Shown: positions 7,993-15,596, numbered from the stretch's first letter. The stretch is DNA of 64,000 bases from Spirochaetaceae bacterium (GCA_025356015.1 JANXYO010000063.1:16759-80758); one strand, 5' to 3'. Made by a program: numbers and translations. Notes: a model not told the origin generated them from the sequence alone.

Positions 7993-9276
7993 TCAGAGCC
8001 TGTAGCTCTGGCCCGGCCGAACCAGGGCCTTCGCCACAAGGTGGGAGAGGAACTCCACCTTCATGCCGAGGGCGTAGTGCTCGTTCAGGTCCGAGAGCTG
8101 GCTATGGCAGTTCTCGCAGGCCGTGGTGATGATGGCCGCCTTGGAGGCTCGCATCTGCTCGGCCTTGACCTTCGAGGACTTCATGCGGAACTCCATCTCG
8201 CCCATCGCGACCAGGCCACCGCCGCCCCCGCAGCACCAGTTCTCCTCCTTCGTCGGCCTAAGCTCGACGAAGTACTCGGTGAGGGCGCGCAGGACGCGCC
8301 GGGGTTCCTCGATGACGCCCCCGTTGCGCGCGATCTGACAGGGGTCGTGGTAGGTGACCTTCTCGGTGATCTTCGACTTGTCCAGGGTTATGCGGCCCTG
8401 ACTGAGGTAGCGGTCGATGAGCTCGACGAAGGCGATGACCTTGAAGGGCTGCTTGCCCATGAAGTGCCGCATCACCCTGAAGGCCGTGCCGCACTCGACG
8501 ATCGCGACTTCCTTGACCCCGAGGCCGATGGCCTCGTCGATGATCCTCTGGGCGATGGCCTTCATCTTCCTCGAGTCGCCGACAAATGCGCCAAAGTTGA
8601 CGGCCTCGAAGAAGGAGAGGCTCCAGCGTTCCTTGGCGGCGTTCATGATGGCCGCGGCCGGCACTATTGAGTGGGCCCCAGCCAGGCCGACGTACAGGAG
8701 GTCCGCGCCCTTCGCCTCAAGCGGCATGGGCCGGGAGAAGGCTCCCTCGGCCTCGGCGGCCGTCGGCCAGAGGGCGAGCACGTCTGCCTCGAGGTTGGTG
8801 ATCGCCTCGGCGTAGCTGGCCTTGGTCTCCTCGATGCCCTCGCCCTTCGCTATCGACATGTCGGAGAGCATGGAGAGGAGCTTTGGCTCCTTGTCGGCGC
8901 CGATGAGGAGGGCTTTCGCGATGGACATGAGCTGCTGGGTGTCGATGCCGAAGGGGCAGTGCACCATGCAGCGCCGGCAGCCCGTGCAGGAATAGGCCGC
9001 CTCGTAGATGCGCTCCAGGGTGCCGTCGTCGAACTCGAGGACCTCGCCCAGCCAGGGGGCGAAGCTACCTTGCATCTTGAAGTAGCGCCTGAAGACCTTG
9101 CGGATCACCTCAGCCCGGCCCACCGCCGTGTACTTGATCTCGGGGATCGAGGCGCCCACGTGGCAGGAATCGAGGCAGTTGCCGCAGCGCGTGCAGGTCT
9201 CGAGGTACATCTTCATCGCGGAGTTGAGCCTGGTCTCGAAAAGCCTCTTGAGGTCGCGGCTCAGCTGTGTGTCCAT
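7993..9276 (-). CDS. DsrK/HdrD-like Fe-S heterodisulfide reductase subunit
   Basis: A 427-aa cytosolic iron-sulfur protein. Two ferredoxin-type [4Fe-4S] sites are clear: Cys28, 31, 34, 38 (CTRCGNCLDSC) and Cys97, 100, 103, 107 (CTGCRRCMVHC). The C-terminal half has cysteine-rich CCG-type motifs, including ENWCCGGGGG and CENCHSQL, which in HdrD and DsrK hold a special [4Fe-4S] cluster that cleaves disulfides or trisulfides. It starts at 9276 with GGAGGC upstream and overlaps the end of the cytochrome-b gene by 16 bp. With that partner it resembles the DsrMK module that passes electrons between menaquinone and a sulfur substrate. A glycolate-oxidase or lactate-utilisation Fe-S subunit is less likely given the neighbours. 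Confidence 0.8.
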   Translation of the reverse strand: MDTQLSRDLKRLFETRLNSAMKMYLETCTRCGNCLDSCHVGASIPEIKYTAVGRAEVIRKVFRRYFKMQGSFAPWLGEVLEFDDGTLERIYEAAYSCTGCRRCMVHCPFGIDTQQLMSIAKALLIGADKEPKLLSMLSDMSIAKGEGIEETKASYAEAITNLEADVLALWPTAAEAEGAFSRPMPLEAKGADLLYVGLAGAHSIVPAAAIMNAAKERWSLSFFEAVNFGAFVGDSRKMKAIAQRIIDEAIGLGVKEVAIVECGTAFRVMRHFMGKQPFKVIAFVELIDRYLSQGRITLDKSKITEKVTYHDPCQIARNGGVIEEPRRVLRALTEYFVELRPTKEENWCCGGGGGLVAMGEMEFRMKSSKVKAEQMRASKAAIITTACENCHSQLSDLNEHYALGMKVEFLSHLVAKALVRPGQSYRL

Positions 9277-10109
9277 ACACGCCTCCTGACTGCGTTGATG
9301 GGGAGGGCGAGGAAGGCGTGCATGATTTTCGAGAAGGGGAGGACGAGGAAGATCAGCTCGGCCAGGACGACGTGGAGCACGACCATGTGGTAGTGCGAGC
9401 CGTGGAGGATGGCCCGGGGGTCGGCGAAGGTGAAGGCCGCGAGGCCGTCGAAGTACTTCGCGAAGTCCTGCTTGGTCATGACGAAACCCGATGCCGTCCA
9501 GGAATTGCCCCAGCTGATGAGGTCGCCGAGGAGGAAGGTGAACAGGAGGAGGAGGAGGAGGAGGTAGTCAGAGGGGATCGAGATCTGTCTATAGGATCCC
9601 TTGAACCTCCTGCCCATGAAATAGAAGGCGCTCAGGGTGACCATGAGGCCTACGCCGCCGGCGCCGAGCATGTCGCGGGAGGCGGGGGGGACGAGGTTGA
9701 TGGAGCCCAGGATGTCCAGGTGGCCCAGGATGAGGAGGAGGAAGCCGAGGTGGAAGACCAGGAGGGCGACCCAGAGGGCCGGGCTGCGCTTGAGGATCTG
9801 GGGCATGCCCAGGCTTTCGCCGAGGGCGGCCATCCATGGCCTCTTCCTCGCCGGGTAGAGGGCAAGCTGGTAGGGAGGAGGTGGCGAGTTGAGGATCTTG
9901 ACGATCCTCACCACCAGGGCCACGAGGAGGAAGGCGAGGGAGAGATAGACCAGGGGGACCATGACCGAGTACTCGAGCTTGTCAAACGCCAGGGCCAGAC
10001 CCGTGTGGGCGACCTGGCTCGCGGCCGTGACCGCGTCCGTCGTCGTGCCCGCCGCGGCCGGGGCTACCGCCTGCGTGGCGGCCGAGACCGCCTCTGCTGC
10101 TGCTGCCAT
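9261..10109 (-). CDS. DsrM/NarI-like membrane cytochrome b subunit
   Basis: A 282-aa membrane protein with an Ala/Thr-rich N-terminus of about 35 residues and then five or six membrane segments. His residues that could ligate two b-type haems stand in VFHLGFLLLILGHLD (near 118-130) and GSHYHMVVLHVVLAE (near 245-255), the pattern of the NarI/DsrM family. It probably exchanges electrons with menaquinone and the Fe-S protein encoded next. It lies 10 bp after the TusA-like gene in the operon and overlaps the next gene by 16 bp. Confidence 0.78.
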   Translation of the reverse strand: MAAAAEAVSAATQAVAPAAAGTTTDAVTAASQVAHTGLALAFDKLEYSVMVPLVYLSLAFLLVALVVRIVKILNSPPPPYQLALYPARKRPWMAALGESLGMPQILKRSPALWVALLVFHLGFLLLILGHLDILGSINLVPPASRDMLGAGGVGLMVTLSAFYFMGRRFKGSYRQISIPSDYLLLLLLLFTFLLGDLISWGNSWTASGFVMTKQDFAKYFDGLAAFTFADPRAILHGSHYHMVVLHVVLAELIFLVLPFSKIMHAFLALPINAVRRRVWTHS

Positions 10110-10119
10110 CGCTATCTGC

Positions 10120-10359
10120 CTATTTCTGGCGCTTGACGTAGATCTTGATGAGGCCGCTCTCCTGCTTGGTCTCGAGGATCGCGTTGCCCGTCGTCTTGGC
10201 CCAGGCGGGGAAATCCGAGAGCGAGCCTGGGTCGGTGGTCAGCACTTCGACTACCTCGCCTACAGCGATCTTGGGCAGCTCCTGGCTGATCTTTACGATT
10301 GGCATGGGGCACTTTAGCCCCTTGTAGTCGAGGGTCTTGAGGGTGGTGTATTCGGCCAT
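10120..10359 (-). CDS. TusA-like sulfur carrier protein
   Basis: A 79-aa SirA/TusA-family protein. The active Cys17 lies in the family motif KCPMPIVK (residues 16-23), where it would hold a persulfide. The compact length is typical. TusA proteins shuttle sulfane sulfur between enzymes, for tRNA thiolation or in sulfur-oxidation and reduction pathways. Here the flanking DsrE-like and DsrMK-like genes point to a dissimilatory or detoxification relay rather than tRNA modification. It follows the DsrE2-like gene by 36 bp. Confidence 0.85.
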   Translation of the reverse strand: MAEYTTLKTLDYKGLKCPMPIVKISQELPKIAVGEVVEVLTTDPGSLSDFPAWAKTTGNAILETKQESGLIKIYVKRQK

Positions 10360-10395
10360 TCTGATACTCCTTGTGCGAACTGCTTCGCCTGCGGT

Positions 10396-10941
10396 CTAGA
10401 GGAAGAGCTGGATCGAGGATTCCCCGGCTTCGGCGAGGAAGGTGGCGACGCCTCCGATCGACTTGTGGGGGTAGTCGATCATCTCCTCGGGCTTCATGCC
10501 CATGAGGTCCATGGACATCTCGCAGATCACGATCTTGACGCCAAGGACTCCCGCCGTCTCGAAGAGCTCGTCAAGGTTGGCGACGTTCTTCTTGGTCATA
10601 AGGTATTTCATCATCCCCGTGCCGGCCCCGGCCATGTGCATCTGGGAGAGCTTGGTCTTGTTCCGGCCCTTGGGCAGCATCATGCCGAACATTTTGGAGA
10701 GGAGGTCCTTGCCCTTCACCTTCTTGGCCGGATCGCGGAGGGCGGCGGTTCCCCAGAAGGTGTAGAACATGACGACCTCCATCCCCATGGCGGCGGCGCC
10801 GGTGGCGATGATCATGGAGGCGAGGTGCTTGTCCAGGTCTCCCGAGAACACGATCATCGACAGTTTCTTCTTGGGACCCGGCCTCTCCTCGAGCATGGCC
10901 TTGATAGAAGCCAGTTCCTTTTCCATGTCAACTGCCATCAT
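10396..10941 (-). CDS. DsrE2-like sulfurtransferase
   Basis: About 181 aa, DsrE/DsrF/DrsH superfamily. The likely sulfur-accepting Cys (near residue 140) sits in VICEMSMDLMG, matching the conserved Cys of DsrE2 proteins. A hydrophobic stretch, SMIIATGAAAMGMEVVMF, near residues 42-59 belongs to the fold. Two ATGs lie in tandem at 10941 and 10938. The first overlaps the ArsR stop as ATGA; the second has better spacing (5 nt) from GGAGGG. Translation is probably coupled to the regulator gene. The partner TusA-like carrier follows. Confidence 0.78.
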   Translation of the reverse strand: MMAVDMEKELASIKAMLEERPGPKKKLSMIVFSGDLDKHLASMIIATGAAAMGMEVVMFYTFWGTAALRDPAKKVKGKDLLSKMFGMMLPKGRNKTKLSQMHMAGAGTGMMKYLMTKKNVANLDELFETAGVLGVKIVICEMSMDLMGMKPEEMIDYPHKSIGGVATFLAEAGESSIQLFL

Positions 10942-11249
10942 TTCCCTCCATCGGTGTAGGTCGTGCAGCCCTCGAGGCACCGCATGAGGTCCCTGAGTCG
11001 CGGCACGGCGAGCCGGTAGGTTGTGAAGCCCCCGCCCCTGGCGGCCTCGACGAGGCCGCTCATCCGCAAGATCTTGAGCTGCTGCGAGACGATCGCCGGC
11101 GCCGCCCCGATGCGTTCCGCGATCGCGCCCACATTGGCTTCGCTGTCGCAGAGAACCGAGACTATCCGGATCCGGGTTGGATTTCCGATCGCCTTCACCA
11201 TTTCGGCCACATGCGCGGCAAGGCCCGAATCGGCGTCGATTGCTCCCAT
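10938..11249 (-). CDS. ArsR-family regulator, possible persulfide sensor
   Basis: A 103-aa winged-helix repressor of the ArsR/SmtB family. The recognition helix region is around IVSQQLKILRMSGLVEA (residues 53-69). Cys34, Cys91 and Cys95 are present; one Cys in the second helix and one near the C-terminal helix is the arrangement of the BigR/SqrR sulfide- and persulfide-sensing repressors, so it may control its own sulfur-relay operon. That role is inference. It is the first gene of the operon and is preceded by a perfect palindrome at 11273-11286. Confidence 0.8.
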   Translation of the reverse strand: MGAIDADSGLAAHVAEMVKAIGNPTRIRIVSVLCDSEANVGAIAERIGAAPAIVSQQLKILRMSGLVEAARGGGFTTYRLAVPRLRDLMRCLEGCTTYTDGGK

Positions 11250-11272
11250 GTCGTCCGTTCCTTCGAAATAGC

Positions 11273-11286
11273 GATATAGCTATATC
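11273..11286. promoter_or_regulatory. 14-bp perfect palindrome, candidate ArsR operator
   Basis: GATATAGCTATATC is its own reverse complement and lies 24 bp upstream of the ArsR start. On the minus strand TATAGC within it can act as a -10 box, with TTTCCA 16 bp further upstream as a weak -35. A repressor bound here would block the promoter, the usual autoregulation of ArsR genes. Confidence 0.5.
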
Positions 11287-11300
11287 TATACATTAAGTTC

Positions 11301-11368
11301 TGGAAAGCCGCAAGCGAAATCCGGCGCCCACTGCTATACTTTCCAAGGGTAAGCCAAGCGGCTTTCCA
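11301..11368 (+). promoter_or_regulatory. probable cheD promoter flanked by an 11-bp inverted repeat
   Basis: An extended -10 element, TGCTATACT, has its hexamer at 11335-11340. It is flanked by perfect inverted copies of TGGAAAGCCGC, at 11301-11311 and 11358-11368. This could be an operator looped around the promoter or a long-stem hairpin. The leader from here to cheD is about 145 nt and contains a second inverted pair, TGCCGCC/GGCGGCA, in the 11410-11465 stretch. Confidence 0.4.
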
Positions 11369-11493
11369 GGAGAACCGGATGCCAAGGACCTTCAGCCATT
11401 CTCTGCACTTCGATGCCGCCCCCACCCGGGACAAAGCCGGGCCACCAAGGCCCAAGGCGGCACGATGACGATGAACTTGAAGCTGGGCCGAGC

Positions 11494-12132
11494 ATGCTAA
11501 AACGCCAACTGCCGGGACCCGGGGGAAGGTTCTCCGTCACCCATGCCCTTGGGTCCTCGGGCAAGCAGATCAGGATCGAGCCGGGCGGGCACCGCGCGGT
11601 CATGGAGAACGTCGTGCTCACGACCATACTCGGCTCCTGCGTCTCGGCCTGCCTCTACGACGAGGAGAGCGGGGTCGCCGGCATGAACCACTTCATGCTC
11701 GCGAACCGCCGCTACGCGAAGGCCATGCCCATGAGCGTGACCGATGCCGGGCGCTACGGCATCCACGCGATGGAGCTCCTCATCAACGACATGCTCAAGC
11801 TCGGGGCGACGAAGTCGCGGATAAAGGCGAAGGTCTTCGGCGGGGGCCGGATCCTGGAGACGGGGAGCAGGGACACCTTCTTCTGCGTGGGTGAGGTCAA
11901 CCAGCGCTTTATCAGGGAATTTCTCGAGCTCGAGAAGATCGAGGCGGTCGCCTTCGACCTCGGGGGAGAGCTGGGGCGGGTGATCCACTTCAGGACCGAT
12001 ACCTTCCAGGTCTTCCGCCGCTGGATCCAGAAGGCCGAGACGATCAGCGTCGAGCGTGAGGAGCACCAGCTCTGGAAGCAGAGCATCTCGGAGCACGAGA
12101 CCAGTCCGGGAGACGCGATCCTCTTCAGGTAG
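11494..12132 (+). CDS. cheD: chemoreceptor glutamine deamidase CheD
   Basis: About 212 aa. CheD deamidates Gln residues on methyl-accepting chemotaxis proteins and, in some bacteria, binds CheC to tune adaptation. The catalytic Cys (about 49) lies in TTILGSCVSACLYD and the catalytic His (about 66) in AGMNHFML, both in family order, followed by KVFGGGRIL. The ATG at 11494 has no strong ribosome-binding site. The frame is open to 11413, but the upstream part is Pro-rich and looks untranslated. No other chemotaxis gene is adjacent. The C-terminal 40 residues run longer than in many CheD proteins. Confidence 0.88.
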   Translation: MLKRQLPGPGGRFSVTHALGSSGKQIRIEPGGHRAVMENVVLTTILGSCVSACLYDEESGVAGMNHFMLANRRYAKAMPMSVTDAGRYGIHAMELLINDMLKLGATKSRIKAKVFGGGRILETGSRDTFFCVGEVNQRFIREFLELEKIEAVAFDLGGELGRVIHFRTDTFQVFRRWIQKAETISVEREEHQLWKQSISEHETSPGDAILFR

Positions 12133-12136
12133 GCGA

Positions 12137-12703
12137 CTAGGTCGACCAGCGTCCCTGGGAACCGAGCATGTCCTCGAGGGATTTGGGCAGGAACTCGTGG
12201 AGGCGGTCGAGGTCCTCCCTCGTCACGATCGCCTCCCGCTCGAGGGCGAGCTCCCTGGTGGTCGCGCCGAGGCGGCGCAGCAGGCTGTAGATAACGAAGG
12301 TGAAGATCTTCAGGCCAGCCCTCGGATTCTTGTCGCAGTAGGCGAACAGGGAATCGCGGGGAACGGCGGCGACGAGGCAGGCGCCGTGGGCTTTGGCGTC
12401 GGCCGTGCGGGGCAGGTTCATGAAGATCGAGGCCTCGCCGAGCACGTCCCCCTTGCCGACCTCGCCCACCTTCACCGTCTCCCCGTCCTTCACCCTCACC
12501 GCGATGTCCACGACGCCCTCGATAAGGAGATGCAGCTCGTTGCCGATGCTGTCCTGCCTGACCAGGGCCTCTCCTGGCTCGTATTCGCGGAGCTCGCAGA
12601 GGGCGGCGAAGCGCTTGAGCTCGAAGCGGCCCAGGTTCTGGAGGATGAGGGTATGCCTGAGCTCTTCCATGAGCCTGTCGGTCTTCATGCTGCGTGGCTG
12701 CAC
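12137..12703 (-). CDS. cyclic nucleotide-binding domain protein
   Basis: A 188-aa protein with one cNMP-binding domain (about residues 25-135). The phosphate-binding cassette is recognisable in GDVLGEASIFMNLPRTADA, with Gly-Glu and the Arg that contacts the cyclic phosphate. No helix-turn-helix is visible in the remaining 50 residues, so it is probably not a CRP-type transcription factor but a cAMP-responsive adaptor. The start chosen is GTG at 12703 because AAGGAG stands 9 bp upstream; an ATG five codons later lacks a site. The window also encodes a CHASE2 adenylate cyclase at 49542, a possible source of ligand. Confidence 0.75.
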   Translation of the reverse strand: MQPRSMKTDRLMEELRHTLILQNLGRFELKRFAALCELREYEPGEALVRQDSIGNELHLLIEGVVDIAVRVKDGETVKVGEVGKGDVLGEASIFMNLPRTADAKAHGACLVAAVPRDSLFAYCDKNPRAGLKIFTFVIYSLLRRLGATTRELALEREAIVTREDLDRLHEFLPKSLEDMLGSQGRWST

Positions 12704-12750
12704 TAGTTCACACTCCTTGCTGGCGCGGCTCGCCCGTCGGGCGCGATACA

Positions 12751-12779
12751 AATGTAGCGCGCATGCGTGGTGAGGACAA
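12751..12779 (-). promoter_or_regulatory. promoter of the cNMP-binding protein gene
   Basis: On the minus strand TTGTCC (12774-12779) and TACATT (12751-12756) are separated by 17 bp, upstream of the GTG at 12703. This is a fair sigma-70-type match. Confidence 0.5.
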
Positions 12780-12782
12780 GAT

Positions 12783-13409
12783 TCATCCGCTGGTCTCCGC
12801 CTCGCTCCTCGCCCCGAGGGCGGCGAAGCTCCTCCATGAGCTGTCTGCTTCCGCGTCCGCCAGGATGTCGAGGCAGGCGGCCGCCTCGGCGGCCGCGAGC
12901 CTCCCGTTGTGCCGCACAAGGCCAAGGGCCGTCGACGCGGCGCCCTCGGCCTCGAGCCGGCCCAGGCTGGAGGCGATCGCCCCGGCCGCCGCCGCCCAGT
13001 AGGAAGCCCGGCTTTTCAGCGCCTCGAGGAAGGCGGGGCGGGAGGCATGGCAGGCGAGGAGGAGGGCGACATCGAAGGCCGCGAAGTCGCGGTCGCGCGC
13101 GGCGACCCTTGCGAGGATCTCGGACTCGAGCCTGCCAAGGCCTATCTTGCTTGCCGAGAAGATCCTCTTCCTGGAGAGCGGCCCCTCCTTGGTCTCCCTC
13201 GCTTCTATCAGCCCCTTCCTCTCGAGGGAAAGTATCAAGGCGTAGACAGAGGATTCGGCGATGGGGCACCAGCTCGCCGAGTTGAGCCGGTCGAGGAGCT
13301 TGAGGAGGAAATAGGGGTTCATGGGCCTTTCGGCTAGGAGGCCGAGCACGAGCAGGGCCGGGCTCGAGAGGGCCGCTTCCCCCTTCCCTCCCTCGCGTCC
13401 GCTCACCAC
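12783..13409 (-). CDS. PadR-family transcriptional regulator
   Basis: A 208-aa PadR-like protein: an N-terminal winged helix (residues about 15-90; LSSPALLVLGLLAERPMNPY, then SVYALILSLERKGLIEA) and an Ala-rich helical C-terminal domain of the type that dimerises. PadR repressors sense phenolics or drugs; the ligand here is unknown. The promoter region carries an 18-bp perfect palindrome over the -10 box, suggesting autorepression. No transporter or enzyme shares its transcript, so its other targets are not evident. Confidence 0.78.
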   Translation of the reverse strand: MVSGREGGKGEAALSSPALLVLGLLAERPMNPYFLLKLLDRLNSASWCPIAESSVYALILSLERKGLIEARETKEGPLSRKRIFSASKIGLGRLESEILARVAARDRDFAAFDVALLLACHASRPAFLEALKSRASYWAAAAGAIASSLGRLEAEGAASTALGLVRHNGRLAAAEAAACLDILADAEADSSWRSFAALGARSEAETSG

Positions 13410-13444
13410 GGGACTCCAGCCGATCCTCGACCATGCATGCTCTA

Positions 13445-13473
13445 ACTATAGAGTACTCTATAGCTAGAGTAAA
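13445..13473 (-). promoter_or_regulatory. PadR gene promoter with perfect 18-bp operator
   Basis: Minus-strand -35 TTTACT (13468-13473) and -10 TATAGT (13445-13450) are 17 bp apart. The perfect palindrome CTATAGAGTACTCTATAG (13446-13463) covers the -10 and most of the spacer. A dimer bound there would exclude RNA polymerase, so this is a strong candidate autoregulatory operator. Confidence 0.6.
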
Positions 13474-13576
13474 GCCGCAACCGCTATCCCAAACCCACCC
13501 CGACATCGCCTCATTTGCCCCGGAAACACGGTCCCGGGCCGCCTTGAGAGCCCCAGCCGGACCAAAGCAGGCGATC

Positions 13577-13606
13577 TTGCGACAAAGAGGCCGGACGGGA
13601 TAGAAT
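13577..13606 (+). promoter_or_regulatory. aspS promoter, possibly leaderless
   Basis: TTGCGA (13577-13582) and TAGAAT (13601-13606) are 18 bp apart. A start site 7 nt after the -10 would fall at the ATG at 13614, implying a leaderless or nearly leaderless mRNA. No Shine-Dalgarno sequence is visible for that ATG, which agrees. Confidence 0.45.
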
Positions 13607-13613
13607 GCCCGCC

Positions 13614-15410
13614 ATGGAATACCAGAAGCGCACAACCACCTGCGGAGCCTTGCGCAAGGCGGACGCGGGCCAGACCGTCGTCCTCAACGGGTGGGTCCAC
13701 CGCAAGCGGGACCACGGCGGCATCTCCTTCGTCAACCTCCGCGACCGCTACGGGATCACCCAGGTCGTCATCGACGACGACGCCGTCCCCGAGCTCAAGG
13801 ACCTCGCCGCCGAGCTCAAGTTCGAATACTGCCTCTCGGTGAGGGGAGTGGTGCGCGCCCGCCCCGATTCGATGGTCAACAAGGACATGCCGACGGGCGA
13901 GATCGAGGTCAAGGCCGAGTCGGTCCAGATACTCTCGCGCTGCGAGACCCTTCCCTTCATGGTCGACGAGAAGAGCGACGCCAAGGAGGAGCTCCGCCTC
14001 AAGTACCGCTACCTCGACCTGCGCTCCTTCGCCATGCAGCGCAAGATCGCCCTGCGCCACGAGGTGGCCTTCGCCGTGAGGGAGTACCTGGGCGGCCAGG
14101 GATTCTTCGAGATCGAGACCCCGACCTTCATCAAGTCGACCCCGGAGGGAGCCAGGGACTACCTCGTCCCCTCCCGCCTCTATCCCGGCAAGTTCTACGC
14201 CCTCCCCCAGTCGCCCCAGCTCTACAAGCAGATTCTCATGGTCAGCGGGATGGACAAGTACTTCCAGCTCGCGCGCTGCTACCGCGACGAGGACGCACGG
14301 GGCGATCGCCAGCCCGAGTTCACCCAGATCGACATCGAGATGTCCTTCGTGAAACGCGATGACGTCCTCGAGCTCATCGAGGGTCTCTTCGGCCACGTCT
14401 TCAAGAAGACCCTCAATGTCGAGCTGCCCGAGAAATTCCGCAGGATCTCCTTCGACGACTCGATGGAATTCTACGGAACCGACAAGCCCGACCTGCGCTT
14501 CCACATGGAGATGCAGAGCATCGACGAGCTCGCGCAGAAGTCCGCCTTCCAGGCCCTCAAGGACGCTCTGGCCGCGGGCGGCGCGGTGAAGGCCCTCGTG
14601 GCCCCGGGCAAGGCCGACTACTCGCGCAAGCAGATAGAGGAACTCGAGGCAGCGGCGAAGATCTTCCGCGCCAAGGGCATGGCCTGGATGAAGGTCTCCT
14701 CCGAGGGCAAGCTGGAGGGCGGGGCCTCCAAGTTCTTCAACGGCGAGGGCGCAGCTCCCGGCCTCGAGGCCGAGCTACTCGCTGCTCTTGGCGCGAAGAA
14801 CGGAGACCTCATCCTCCTCGTCGCCGATCCCAAGCGCAAGGTCGCGTGCCAGTCCCTGGGGGCCGTGCGCTCCAAGCTCGGCAAGGATCTGGGCCTCTGC
14901 GACCCCGACAAGTTTGAGTTCGCCTGGATAGTCGACTTCCCCATGTTCGAGTGGAACGAGGACGAGTCCAAGTGGGAAGCCGCCCACCACATGTTCACGA
15001 TGCCCCAGGAGAGGTACCACGCGACCCTCGAGTCCGACCCCGGTCCCGTCAAGGGAGACCTCTACGACCTCGTCCTGAACGGCTTCGAGCTCGCCTCGGG
15101 CTCGATCCGCATCCACGACCCCGAACTCCAGAAGCGCATCTTCTCCATCGTCGGCATAGATCCGAAGGAGGCCGAGGCCAAGTTCGGCTTCCTCACCGAG
15201 GCCTTCAAGTACGGCCCCCCGCCCCATGGCGGCATCGCCCCCGGCCTCGATCGCCTCGTGATGCTCATGGCCGGAGAGACCTCGATAAAGGAAGTAATCG
15301 CCTTCCCCAAGAACAGCTTCGCGGTGAACCCCATGGATGACTGCCCCAGCGACGTAGACCAGAAACAGCTGGACGATTTGCACATCCAGATCGTAAAAAA
15401 GGCGGATTAA
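13614..15410 (+). CDS. aspS: aspartyl-tRNA synthetase
   Basis: A class II aminoacyl-tRNA synthetase of 598 aa, charging tRNA-Asp in the cytosol. The order is an N-terminal OB-fold anticodon domain (LNGWVHRKRDHGGISFVNLRD), the catalytic core with QSPQLYKQ and RCYRDEDARGDRQPEFTQ (motif 2), the bacterial-type insertion domain, and motif 3 in GGIAPGLDRLVMLM. Length is typical for bacterial AspRS. The ATG at 13614 is chosen because an earlier in-frame ATG at 13605 lies inside the probable -10 box. The 3' end, about 95 bp including the stop, is duplicated in degraded form downstream (see 15336-15596). Confidence 0.95.
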   Translation: MEYQKRTTTCGALRKADAGQTVVLNGWVHRKRDHGGISFVNLRDRYGITQVVIDDDAVPELKDLAAELKFEYCLSVRGVVRARPDSMVNKDMPTGEIEVKAESVQILSRCETLPFMVDEKSDAKEELRLKYRYLDLRSFAMQRKIALRHEVAFAVREYLGGQGFFEIETPTFIKSTPEGARDYLVPSRLYPGKFYALPQSPQLYKQILMVSGMDKYFQLARCYRDEDARGDRQPEFTQIDIEMSFVKRDDVLELIEGLFGHVFKKTLNVELPEKFRRISFDDSMEFYGTDKPDLRFHMEMQSIDELAQKSAFQALKDALAAGGAVKALVAPGKADYSRKQIEELEAAAKIFRAKGMAWMKVSSEGKLEGGASKFFNGEGAAPGLEAELLAALGAKNGDLILLVADPKRKVACQSLGAVRSKLGKDLGLCDPDKFEFAWIVDFPMFEWNEDESKWEAAHHMFTMPQERYHATLESDPGPVKGDLYDLVLNGFELASGSIRIHDPELQKRIFSIVGIDPKEAEAKFGFLTEAFKYGPPPHGGIAPGLDRLVMLMAGETSIKEVIAFPKNSFAVNPMDDCPSDVDQKQLDDLHIQIVKKAD

Positions 15411-15596
15411 AAGGCAGCCGATGGACGCCGTAGCGAGGCGCCTCGCCGCGCATAAAATCCATTCCTCTCGGCGAGCGGGGCCGAGCATTCGCGAGGCCCC
15501 GCACGATTGCCCGAACGACGTCGACCGGATACAGCTGGACGATTTGCGGATCCAGATTGCAAGGAAGGCGGATCAAGGACAGCCGATAGATGCTGC
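15336..15596 (+). repeat. duplicated aspS 3' end around palindromic DNA
   Basis: The last 75 bp of aspS plus 20 bp beyond (15336-15430) recur at 15502-15596, roughly 78% identical by eye. Copy 2 still reads as LDDLRIQIARKAD, but the stop codon has become CAA. Between the copies lie a perfect palindrome, GCGAGGCGCCTCGC (15433-15446), and a hairpin with arms GCGGGGCC/GGCCCCGC (15475-15482 and 15495-15502). Short stretches (GTAGCGAGG, TTCGCGAG) are shared with the element next to tRNA-Ala. I read it as a palindromic element carrying a mimic of its host gene's end. Confidence 0.7.

Noticed and set aside
15331..15340. CCATGGATG in the aspS coding end as a core of the palindromic family
   Set aside because: No inverted arms surround it and it encodes the conserved NPMDDCP segment; probably chance.
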